From Halobacteriales archaeon (GTDB lineage Archaea > Thermoplasmatota > SW-10-69-26 > JACQPN01 > JAIVGT01), in NCBI GenBank assembly GCA_020201485.1, contig JAIVGT010000048.1, positions 1-6,665 of the forward strand: DNA of 6,665 nucleotides, written 5' to 3'. Shown here piece after piece: positions 1-5,158 of the stretch. Position 1 is the first letter of the stretch; each line of letters begins with the position of its first letter. The notes under the pieces were generated by a model. It saw only the letters and a list, made by a program, of their open reading frames with translations, did not search any database and was not told the DNA's origin. The translations under genes and the position numbers were made by a program.

Positions 1-869
1 GTCACGGACCACCCCTGACCAGCAGTAAGATCGGTCTGGCCAACGTACCAGTTATTGTTGGCCTGCGCCTGAATTTGTTCCCACTGGTAGTGACCGGGAA
101 CAACTTTCGGCGTTCCAGGGTACGAGTGGGGATACGAGTTTGCATCGTTGCACGCGCAGAATTCATACCAAAGCTCGTAGTTTGCGCGATTCGAGTTCGT
201 TGCGTCCTTTCCGTATCCGGCTTGAAGCATGCCTCCATACCCGGCGTCTTGCGCCGATACGCCCATCCACGTGTCCGCCCAAGCGTCGGCGAAGTACCCC
301 GCTGGAACGCCTTGCGGAGCCTCTGGCGGAACGGAGAATGTCCTTACAATCTCGTCGGACTGGACACCGTCTAGCGCCAGGCTACCGTTTTCCCAGTACT
401 GCCAGCCGGCCCGATTCGGAGCATTCTGCGCGACCATTGGCCCCGGCTTGCGGCTGGGGAGTCGGACAAGTGGAAGTGCCGACATCCGCTGATCAGTCGG
501 CCCATCGAGCTTGTGGCCGCGTAAGTCAGCCCAGTATGTCGTGTGGCCAATCGAACCTTCAACCCAGTCAATCCCGAAGTACACCTCCGCTATCCCAGCG
601 GCGTCGTAGGTGAAGGCCGAAGATGAAGCCATCACGGCGGGCCGCCGCGAAGGAAGCATAGAACGCATCATGGCCAAACTTTGCCACTGACCATATGCTT
701 CAGCAACCACATCCTCCTGCGATGGAAGGGTCCCAGCGCCTGAGAATCGCGCGATTGCCATGTATGCAAGCTTGACCGATTCTTCCATCGTGCCTTGTGA
801 AAGGACGGATGGCGGTGGCGGCGCAGCCTCGCCCCCGGTGATTGGCACCACCGCCATTGCGAAGAGCAT
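1..869 (-). CDS. G1 (eqolisin)-like glutamic peptidase homologue, exported, 3' end off window
   Basis: Reading the minus strand from an ATG at 869 gives 289 codons open to base 1, so the C-terminus is missing. The first residues (MLFAMAVVPITGG) could be a short signal peptide lacking an N-terminal positive charge; about 160 residues that I do not recognise follow. From about residue 176 the order of motifs matches the G1/A4 eqolisin beta-sandwich: FSVPPEAP (176-183), AWADTWMGV (196-204), MLQAG (214-218), YELWYEF (231-237), then VPG (257-259) and a W-Y...D-TAG strand near 274-284. In fungal eqolisins the LQxG Gln is catalytic, so Gln216 is the candidate here; the partner Glu would lie beyond the window edge. 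An in-frame TGA abuts the ATG, and GGAG lies 4 nt upstream, which supports this start. Codons are less GC-biased than in genes to the right. Substrate and activity are unknown; an inactive lectin-like relative is possible. Confidence 0.62.
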   Translation of the reverse strand, partial: MLFAMAVVPITGGEAAPPPPSVLSQGTMEESVKLAYMAIARFSGAGTLPSQEDVVAEAYGQWQSLAMMRSMLPSRRPAVMASSSAFTYDAAGIAEVYFGIDWVEGSIGHTTYWADLRGHKLDGPTDQRMSALPLVRLPSRKPGPMVAQNAPNRAGWQYWENGSLALDGVQSDEIVRTFSVPPEAPQGVPAGYFADAWADTWMGVSAQDAGYGGMLQAGYGKDATNSNRANYELWYEFCACNDANSYPHSYPGTPKVVPGHYQWEQIQAQANNNWYVGQTDLTAGQGWSV

Positions 870-873
870 TCAA

Positions 874-877
874 CTCC
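874..877 (-). promoter_or_regulatory. Possible Shine-Dalgarno (GGAG) of the G1-like gene
   Basis: On the minus strand GGAG sits 4 nt before the ATG at 869, a rather short spacing. The in-frame stop TGA lies between them and touches the ATG. I find no convincing TATA-like box about 26 nt upstream of this ATG, so if the start is right, a leadered message using this site is more likely than a leaderless one. The 162-bp divergent space to the lipoprotein gene probably holds both promoters. Confidence 0.3.
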
Positions 878-1002
878 GCTCGCGACCAACATCTGAGGCA
901 TGGCGCGCAATGGCAAATGCTGTTGATGAACGACGGCCACCTTGGTAGACGCTACCCCGACTCGCAATTCGACCAATATGCCGCACCATCACACCGGTTC
1001 AC

Positions 1003-1008
1003 CTATTA
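1003..1008 (+). promoter_or_regulatory. Weak TATA-like box of the lipoprotein gene
   Basis: The hexamer CTATTA is centred about 26.5 nt upstream of the ATG at 1032, the distance expected if transcription starts at the start codon. There is no Shine-Dalgarno before this ATG, which agrees with a leaderless message. The match to an archaeal TATA box is partial, and the local sequence is AT-richer in general, so chance is a real alternative. Confidence 0.3.
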
Positions 1009-1031
1009 CCGTCTGAACCAATCGGCAACTC

Positions 1032-1589
1032 ATGGAATTGCTTGCGGGGCTCATTCTCATCATCCCCGTGGTGCTGACCGGCTGCATTGGCGACTCCGCA
1101 GCATGTCAGCCCCTGCGTCCCGATGTTCACCCAACGACATTCAGACCGACGTCGGGCCAAGTGGCATTTTTCTACATTCAACTGACGAACTGCAACGGCG
1201 CTCCCCAATCTCTTCAGAATACGGGCAGCGGACCTGTCTCCGCGACGTTGACCGTCAAGGGGGAGCGATGGGAACTGACGGGAAACACCGTCCTTCCGAC
1301 TGGCGACACGGTGAGCGGTCCTGCCATCAACGTTTCGGCTGTGCGGCGCGATGGGCCGCCCACGGGCGGAACAAGTCTTGCACCGCCGCAGCTTCAAACC
1401 GGTGCTCGACTCGTCAAGGTATTTGTTTGGAATGGGTCTTTCGAACGCGTCGCATGCGACGCGAAGTCGCAGTGTCGCGTCTCGAACGTGACGTCAGCGT
1501 CGCCGGGGGCCTATGGAATCGACGTCTCCGTCACGATGGATGGTGAACTCGTGGCGAAGAGTCTGCGTGTGGAGGTCCTCGCACCTTAG
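1032..1589 (+). CDS. Small exported lipoprotein of unknown function
   Basis: The 185-residue product begins with a hydrophobic segment (residues 3-16) ending in a lipobox, LTGC, at 15-18. Cys18 would be lipidated after cleavage and the mature protein held at the outer face of the membrane. The n-region has no Lys or Arg, which is atypical. The mature part is Ser/Thr/Gly/Val-rich with alternating hydrophobic residues, suggesting a beta-sandwich. It has four further cysteines (25, 54, 142, 148) that could form two disulfides outside the cell. I do not recognise the family. The start is well constrained: an in-frame TGA lies at 1014-1016, and this is the first ATG after it. It is divergent from the G1-like gene, with similar, lower-GC codon use, so the two may have arrived together. 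An overlapping minus-strand frame of 132 codons reads as Cys/Arg-rich low-sense sequence and is rejected. Confidence 0.7.
   Translation: MELLAGLILIIPVVLTGCIGDSAACQPLRPDVHPTTFRPTSGQVAFFYIQLTNCNGAPQSLQNTGSGPVSATLTVKGERWELTGNTVLPTGDTVSGPAINVSAVRRDGPPTGGTSLAPPQLQTGARLVKVFVWNGSFERVACDAKSQCRVSNVTSASPGAYGIDVSVTMDGELVAKSLRVEVLAP
1446..1463. repeat. 18-bp perfect palindrome inside the lipoprotein gene
   Basis: CGCGTCGCATGCGACGCG equals its own reverse complement, with the centre between 1454 and 1455. It encodes residues around RVACDA, just before the last cysteine pair of the lipoprotein. It may be a chance product of GC-rich codons, a recognition site for a dimeric protein or nuclease, or an mRNA hairpin. 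Nothing else in the window repeats it. Confidence 0.6.
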
Positions 1590-1629
1590 CCCTTGACCAA
1601 GCCCTCGTAGGCAACGGGGCGCTCCTCGT

Positions 1630-1641
1630 ACGACCGGTCGT
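1630..1641. repeat. 12-bp perfect palindrome between lipoprotein and TfoX-like remnant
   Basis: ACGACCGGTCGT is self-complementary over 12 bp and lies in the 121-bp spacer after the lipoprotein stop. It could be an operator or the stem of a weak 3' hairpin, but no T-run follows, so I do not call it a terminator. The rest of 1590-1710 shows no convincing gene or promoter. Near 1683-1690 there is only a poor TATA-like CTTACG. Confidence 0.4.
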
Positions 1642-1710
1642 CCTCGAGCGGCATGGCAGCGAGTGAAAGCGCGCGCGTACGCTCTTACGCACCCTTGGCC
1701 ATGCCCGCGC

Positions 1711-2000
1711 ATGGCCTACGACCCGACGCAGGCGGAGCGCATCCGCAAGCTCCTCGGCCCGCGCAAGGACCTCATGGAGAGGGAGATGTCCTGGAGGAGA
1801 AGGGCGCGCGCGACATGGACATGGGCCGCGGCCCCATGGCCGGCTGGCTGCGCGTGGGCCCGGAGGGCTTCGCGACCGAGCCCGGGCTCCGCCGGTGGGT
1901 GGAGCGCGGCGCGAGCGACGCGGCCAGCCTGCCGGCGAAGGAAGCCAAGGCGGACGAGCGCGCGCCGAAACCGCAGAAGGCGGGGCGGAAGCGCCGCTAG
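1711..2000 (+). pseudogene. TfoX_N-family gene broken by an internal out-of-frame deletion
   Basis: From the ATG at 1711, frame 1 reads MAYDPTQAERIRKLL and on to MEREM (through 1788), a normal TfoX_N start. It then turns into Arg/Trp-rich nonsense. In frame 3, from about 1785, the family resumes: DVLEEKGARDMDMGRGPMAG, then WLRVGPEGFATEPGLRRW and a tail rich in Lys/Arg ending at TAG 1998-2000. The central part of the domain is absent: the usual MFGGL...G.M..GV...LLVRVGPE block, roughly 30 residues by memory of the family. So about 95-100 bp was probably lost near 1785-1790 by a deletion not divisible by three. An ATG at 1815 could still express a 61-residue fragment. An assembly or sequencing error is the main alternative. 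The last base of aIF2-beta's stop falls in the same CTAG. Confidence 0.72.
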
Positions 2001-2626
2001 CCCGGCACGACGTGCGCGAACGCCATGTTGCCGTTCACGCGGTCGATCTTGACGCGGATAGTCTGGCCCTTCATGCCGCCCTCGACGAAGATGAGGAAGC
2101 CCTCGTAGCGGGCCACGCCGTCGCCGCGCTTGCCCACGTCGTCGATGGTGACCTGGAGCGTGTCGCCCTCCTGCACCGCGGCGCGCTGCGTGCTCGGCGT
2201 GGCGACGCGGCTCGCGGCCTCGATGGGGCGGTGCGCTCCGCACGCCTCGCAGCGCAGGATGTGGGCCCTTCCTTGCTTCTCGATGTGCGTGTCGGGCGCG
2301 CTGCACTCGGAGCAGAGCACTTGGGTGCTGACGAAGTCGTTGAGCACCTTCTCCAGCGTGGCCTTGGGCACGGCCCCACGCAGGATGAGCCGGCCGCCTT
2401 CCATGTCGCCCGGCCGGCCCAGCTCGCGCAGCATCCACGGGAGCACGACGTCCGGCTCGCGGCGGACCTTCTTCAGGATGTCCGCGAAGTTGCTGATGAC
2501 GGTGTTGTTGCCTTCGATGAAGCCCTCGATCTGGGGGACGACGAAGCGGCCTTGGCTCTGCTGCGGGGTCGCGCCCAGGGACCGCGCGCGCTGCAGGAGC
2601 TTGAGGTAATCGTCCTTCTGCGTCAT
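1997..2626 (-). CDS. Translation initiation factor aIF2 subunit beta, with TRAM domain
   Basis: This 209-residue protein is the beta subunit of the heterotrimeric aIF2 that brings initiator Met-tRNA to the small ribosomal subunit in the cytoplasm. Residues 29-100 form the central alpha/beta domain, including the typical VISNFADILKKVRR (43-56), PWMLRELG (63-70) and G-R-LILRG (78-84). The zinc ribbon has all four cysteines, CSEC (105-108) and CEAC (126-129). Residues 150-206 are a TRAM-type beta-barrel (VQEGD, VGKRGDGVARYEGF, NGNMAFA), a putative RNA-binding appendage also seen in haloarchaeal aIF2-beta but absent from short crenarchaeal versions. The start is set by family alignment and by a TATA-like box 27-28 nt upstream, so the message is likely leaderless. 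It is convergent with the TfoX_N remnant (stops share CTAG) and divergent from the YjbR-like gene. The symbol is left blank because naming varies between archaea. Confidence 0.95.
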   Translation of the reverse strand: MTQKDDYLKLLQRARSLGATPQQSQGRFVVPQIEGFIEGNNTVISNFADILKKVRREPDVVLPWMLRELGRPGDMEGGRLILRGAVPKATLEKVLNDFVSTQVLCSECSAPDTHIEKQGRAHILRCEACGAHRPIEAASRVATPSTQRAAVQEGDTLQVTIDDVGKRGDGVARYEGFLIFVEGGMKGQTIRVKIDRVNGNMAFAHVVPG

Positions 2627-2650
2627 CGGGCTGGGCAGGAGGGACGCGGG

Positions 2651-2658
2651 GATAAAGG
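2651..2658 (-). promoter_or_regulatory. TATA-like box of the aIF2-beta gene
   Basis: On the minus strand CCTTTATC lies in otherwise GC-rich DNA. Its TTTATC core (2651-2656) is centred 27-28 nt before the ATG at 2626. With archaeal TBP/TFB promoters the start of transcription is expected about 26 nt downstream of the box centre, i.e. at the ATG itself. No Shine-Dalgarno precedes the start (the leader-side sequence is CCTCC-rich instead), which fits a leaderless mRNA. Confidence 0.6.
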
Positions 2659-2720
2659 TTTGCGGTGGCCCGGGGAAGCAGGCATGTAGCCCGCGCCCGA
2701 TGCGGCGGAGCGGCGATGCG

Positions 2721-3143
2721 ATGAAGCTGTTCGACGAGGCGCGCTCCGGAGCGGTGCGGGACGCGGTGCACGAGGTCGTGGCGACGTGGCCGGACGTGGA
2801 GGCCAAGCCGATGATGGGCTGCCCCGGCTGGCGGGCGAAGGGCGCACTCTTCGCCAGCGTCATCGACCAAGGCGTGATGCTGCACACGCTGCCCGCGGAG
2901 GACCGCGCCCGGGTCACGAGCGAGCTCGGCGCGCAGCCGTTCCGCCCGCGGCCCGGCCGCGTCGTGGCGACGTGGCCCGTCGTGCCCATCGCCGCGCGCC
3001 ACGTGTCGACCCTCGAGCCGTGGCTGCGCAGGAGCTACGAGGCCGCGCTGGTGAAGGCGAAGACGAAAGCGAAGGCGAAGACGAAGGCGAAGGCCAAGCC
3101 GAAGAAGGCCACGGCGAGGGCGACCGCGCGCCGCAAGGCGTGA
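2721..3143 (+). CDS. TfoX_N/YjbR-like small protein with lysine-rich tail
   Basis: The 140-residue product starts MKLFDEARSGAVRDAV and carries a globular domain of about 110 residues. Its landmarks are MMGCPGWRAKGALFAS (32-47), HTLP (55-58), GAQPF (71-75), a V-TWPVVP strand (near 81-88) and PWLRRSYEAAL (98-108). These fit the TfoX_N / MmcQ-YjbR superfamily, in which MF-GCP-Y and a terminal W-RR-YE-A are typical. The function is not established in archaea. The tail (about 110-140) is nearly all Lys, Ala and Thr with some Arg, resembling histone H1-like tails, so nucleic-acid contact is plausible but inferred. An upstream in-frame ATG at 2700 would add seven residues; I prefer 2721 because the domain begins there and GGAG lies 10 nt before it. 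It is divergent from aIF2-beta, and its stop is one base from the permease stop on the other strand. Confidence 0.8.
   Translation: MKLFDEARSGAVRDAVHEVVATWPDVEAKPMMGCPGWRAKGALFASVIDQGVMLHTLPAEDRARVTSELGAQPFRPRPGRVVATWPVVPIAARHVSTLEPWLRRSYEAALVKAKTKAKAKTKAKAKPKKATARATARRKA
3054..3107 (+). repeat. 18-bp coding tandem repeat (lysine-rich tail)
   Basis: Two near-identical 18-bp units (3054-3071 and 3072-3089, one base different) and a degenerate third (3090-3107) encode KAKTKA, KAKTKA and KAKPKK. Such repeats change copy number by slippage, so tail length may differ among relatives. Confidence 0.75.
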
Positions 3144-3144
3144 G

Positions 3145-4002
3145 CTACTTCCCCTGCGCCCGGAAGGCGAGCACGGCCCAGCCGTTCAGCAGCGCGCCGA
3201 ACACGATGCAGGCGGCGAACGCGCTGCCGATGGCGCTCCACTCCCAGCCGGTGAGCACGAGGGCGCGCGCGGCATCCGCTACGTAGCTCACCGGGTTGAT
3301 GACGCTGAAGTCCCGCACCCACTGCGGCAGGGAAGGCTTCGGCAGCATCGCCGTGCTCATGAAGAGCAGGGGGAAGGTCAGGGTGAAGCTGACCATCATC
3401 GTCGCCTCGGTGTTCTTCGTCTTCAGCGCCACGGCGTTGCTCAGGCCGCTGAACGCCACGCCGAACGCCGCCGCGAGCGCCATGATGACGAGCGCGCCGG
3501 GCAGCCCGGTGGCGAACGGGATGCGCCAGCCGGCGAGCAGGGTCATGGCGTAGGCGATGAGCAGGATGATGCCCGCCTGCCCAGCCATGCGCAGGCCGTC
3601 GGCGACGAGCTTGCCGATGAGCACGCTGCTGCGCCGGATAGGGGCGACGAAGAACTTGTCCATGAAGCCCGTCTCGATGTCCGCGACCATGCCGAAGCCG
3701 CTCTGCGCCGCGCTCTGGATGGCGGTCATGACGGCGATGCCCGGGAGCAGGACCGCGACGTAGTCGTAGGGCAGCTGGGCGCGCGCCGCGCCGCTGAACA
3801 CGTTCCCGAACGTCTGGCTGAACAGCACGAGCCAGATGAGGGGCATGAACAGGCTGAAGAACAGCAGGATGGGGTTGCGCGTCAGCTTCTTCAGGCTGCG
3901 CCAGGCGACCCAGCGGACCTCGGATAGCCGGCCACCCTGCGTGGCCGTGCCCTGCTCCACGTGGCGCACGCGCTCCCGGCCGTAGCCCACTTCCGCGACC
4001 AT
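3145..4002 (-). CDS. DrrB-type ABC-2 exporter permease
   Basis: The 285-residue membrane protein is the transmembrane partner of the ATPase encoded just upstream; together they would form an ABC-2 exporter in the cytoplasmic membrane. After a hydrophilic N-terminus (1-44), hydrophobic segments lie near 45-65, 82-105, 140-158, 167-190, 200-220 and 255-281, the usual six. The family's conserved cytoplasmic loop is present: DIETGFMDKFFVAPIRRSS (108-126) followed by LIGKLVADG (128-136). NPVSYV (236-241) precedes the last helix, as in other ABC-2 permeases. The start is the ATG at 4002, 2 nt after the ATPase stop, with GGAGG 8 nt upstream, so the two genes are co-transcribed and probably translationally coupled. 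The open frame continues upstream to about 4488, but that part only shadows the ATPase. The substrate cannot be read from sequence; drugs, lipids or polysaccharide are possible. It ends tail to tail with the YjbR-like gene. Confidence 0.92.
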   Translation of the reverse strand: MVAEVGYGRERVRHVEQGTATQGGRLSEVRWVAWRSLKKLTRNPILLFFSLFMPLIWLVLFSQTFGNVFSGAARAQLPYDYVAVLLPGIAVMTAIQSAAQSGFGMVADIETGFMDKFFVAPIRRSSVLIGKLVADGLRMAGQAGIILLIAYAMTLLAGWRIPFATGLPGALVIMALAAAFGVAFSGLSNAVALKTKNTEATMMVSFTLTFPLLFMSTAMLPKPSLPQWVRDFSVINPVSYVADAARALVLTGWEWSAIGSAFAACIVFGALLNGWAVLAFRAQGK

Positions 4003-4004
4003 GC

Positions 4005-5129
4005 TCACCGCCTCCGCTGCCCGAACCCGGCGCTGCTCATCGGCTTCACTTCCTCGACGCGCATGGCGCGCCCGGTGTGCTGCAGGAACACCTCGTCCAG
4101 CGTCGGCCGCGCCACGGCGACCTGCTGCACGGGGACGCGCTCCGCGTCGAGCAGCCGCATGACCTCGAGCAGCGCTGCGCCCCCGTCCTCGGCGTGCACG
4201 CTCACGCCCTCGTCGAAGGCGGTGGCCTTGCGCACGCCGCGCACCTTCTGCACGACCTGCAGGGCGCGGGCCCGGTTCGCCTCGAAGCCCTCGTCGCGCG
4301 GCAGGCGGATGGTGACCACGTCCGCGCCGATGCCGGCCTTGAGCGCGGCCGGGCTGCCCTCGGCCACGAGCTTGCCCCGGTCGATGATGGCCAGCCGGTC
4401 GCACAGCCGGTCCGCTTCCTCCAGGTACTGCGTGGTGAGGAAGATGGTCATGCGCTCGTCGCGGTGGAGCTTGCGCAGGTAGTCCCACACGCCGTTTCGT
4501 GTGTGCGGGTCGAGGCCGGTCGTGGGCTCGTCGAGGAAGAGGATGCGCGGGTGGTGCACGAGACCCGCGCCAAGGTCGAGCCGGCGGCGCATGCCGCCGC
4601 TGTACGTGTTCGCCTGCCGGTCCGCGGCCTCGCGCAGCTCCAGCACGCCCAGCAACTCCTCGACCCGGCTCTCGATGAGGTCGGTGGGCATGTGGTAGAG
4701 GTGCCCGATGAGGGTGAGGTTCTCGCGGCCGGTGAGCTCGCCGTCCACGCCCACGCTCTGCCCGGTGTAGCCGATGATGCGGCGGATGGCCGGGCCCTGC
4801 GTGGCCACGTCCATGCCGGCGACGCGCACCGCGCCGCTCGTGCCGCCCAGGAGGGTGGCGATGACCTTGATGATGGTGCTCTTGCCGGCGCCGTTCGGGC
4901 CGAGGAAGCCGAAGAACTCGCCCTCGTGCACGGTGAAGCTCACGCCGTCCACGGCGCGCACCTCCTCCTGCTTGCGCCGGCCGTTCCCGCCGCCGTACAC
5001 CTTCACCAGGTCGCGGACCTCGATGATGGGCGCGCCGCGGGGCGCCGGGCTGGCCCCGGAGGAGCGGGTCGCGCGCGGGAGGTTGGCCGGTGCCTGCGGG
5101 CCGGGCTCGACGCGCTTCAGGCTGCCCAT
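4005..5129 (-). CDS. DrrA-type ABC exporter ATP-binding protein
   Basis: The 374-residue ATPase powers the adjacent permease. Motifs seen: Walker A GPNGAGKST (77-85), Q-loop Gln124 in YTGQSV, signature YSGGMRRRLDLG (176-187), Walker B ILFLD with catalytic Glu201 (196-201), and D-loop TTGLDP (203-208). The switch position reads LTTQYLEEAD (231-240): Gln234 stands where most ABC ATPases have His, which is usual in the daunorubicin-resistance DrrA group. After the nucleotide-binding domain (about 35-265) comes the DrrA-type C-terminal domain, ending in RPTLDEVFLQHTG (341-353). Residues 1-34 form a Pro/Ala/Arg-rich leader before the first strand (IIEVRDLVKVYGG); translation could begin later, but a TATA-like box 25-26 nt upstream of this ATG supports 5129 and a leaderless mRNA. 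It is the first gene of the operon, followed 2 nt later by the permease. It acts at the inner face of the membrane; the cargo is unknown. Confidence 0.94.
   Translation of the reverse strand: MGSLKRVEPGPQAPANLPRATRSSGASPAPRGAPIIEVRDLVKVYGGGNGRRKQEEVRAVDGVSFTVHEGEFFGFLGPNGAGKSTIIKVIATLLGGTSGAVRVAGMDVATQGPAIRRIIGYTGQSVGVDGELTGRENLTLIGHLYHMPTDLIESRVEELLGVLELREAADRQANTYSGGMRRRLDLGAGLVHHPRILFLDEPTTGLDPHTRNGVWDYLRKLHRDERMTIFLTTQYLEEADRLCDRLAIIDRGKLVAEGSPAALKAGIGADVVTIRLPRDEGFEANRARALQVVQKVRGVRKATAFDEGVSVHAEDGGAALLEVMRLLDAERVPVQQVAVARPTLDEVFLQHTGRAMRVEEVKPMSSAGFGQRRR
4011..4015 (-). promoter_or_regulatory. Shine-Dalgarno of the permease gene
   Basis: GGAGG on the minus strand lies 8 nt before the permease ATG at 4002 and within the last codons of the ATPase gene (in the QRRR end). 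It is the best ribosome-binding site in the window and serves the second gene of the operon, whereas the first gene appears leaderless. Confidence 0.65.
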
Positions 5130-5150
5130 GGCGGTGCGAACGGGGCGCGG

Positions 5151-5158
5151 CTATTTAG
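5151..5158 (-). promoter_or_regulatory. TATA-like box of the ABC exporter operon
   Basis: CTAAATAG on the minus strand is an isolated AT-rich octamer in very GC-rich DNA, centred 25-26 nt before the ATPase ATG at 5129. Position and composition fit an archaeal TATA box for a leaderless transcript covering the ATPase and the permease. Confidence 0.6.

Noticed and set aside
842..1546. 234-codon plus-strand frame overlapping the lipoprotein
   Set aside because: The translation is Arg/His/Ser-rich without a coherent pattern, whereas the other frame gives a signal peptide with lipobox and a beta-rich mature protein.
1586..1654. 22-residue minus-strand frame MPLEDDRSYEERPVAYEGLVKG ending tail to tail with the lipoprotein
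   Set aside because: The codon use looks protein-like, but it is very short, has a stop TAA just upstream (about 1681) and lacks a promoter or known family. It might be a remnant of a gene cut at the compositional boundary, but this is not supported enough to annotate.
1785..2000. Programmed frameshift joining the two halves of the TfoX_N gene
   Set aside because: A central block of the domain is missing, not only a change of frame, so a frameshift would not restore the protein; no slippery run is visible at the junction.
1716..3002. 428-codon minus-strand frame
   Set aside because: It runs antisense to or out of frame with the TfoX_N remnant, aIF2-beta and the YjbR-like gene, and is rich in Arg, His and Pro with no family motifs.
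3054..3107. CRISPR-like repeat
   Set aside because: The 18-bp units are directly adjacent with no spacers and encode an in-frame lysine-rich tail.
4003..4488. N-terminal extension of the permease frame to 4488
   Set aside because: The added 162 residues are a shadow of the ATPase gene; the ATG at 4002 has a strong Shine-Dalgarno and fits the family's length.
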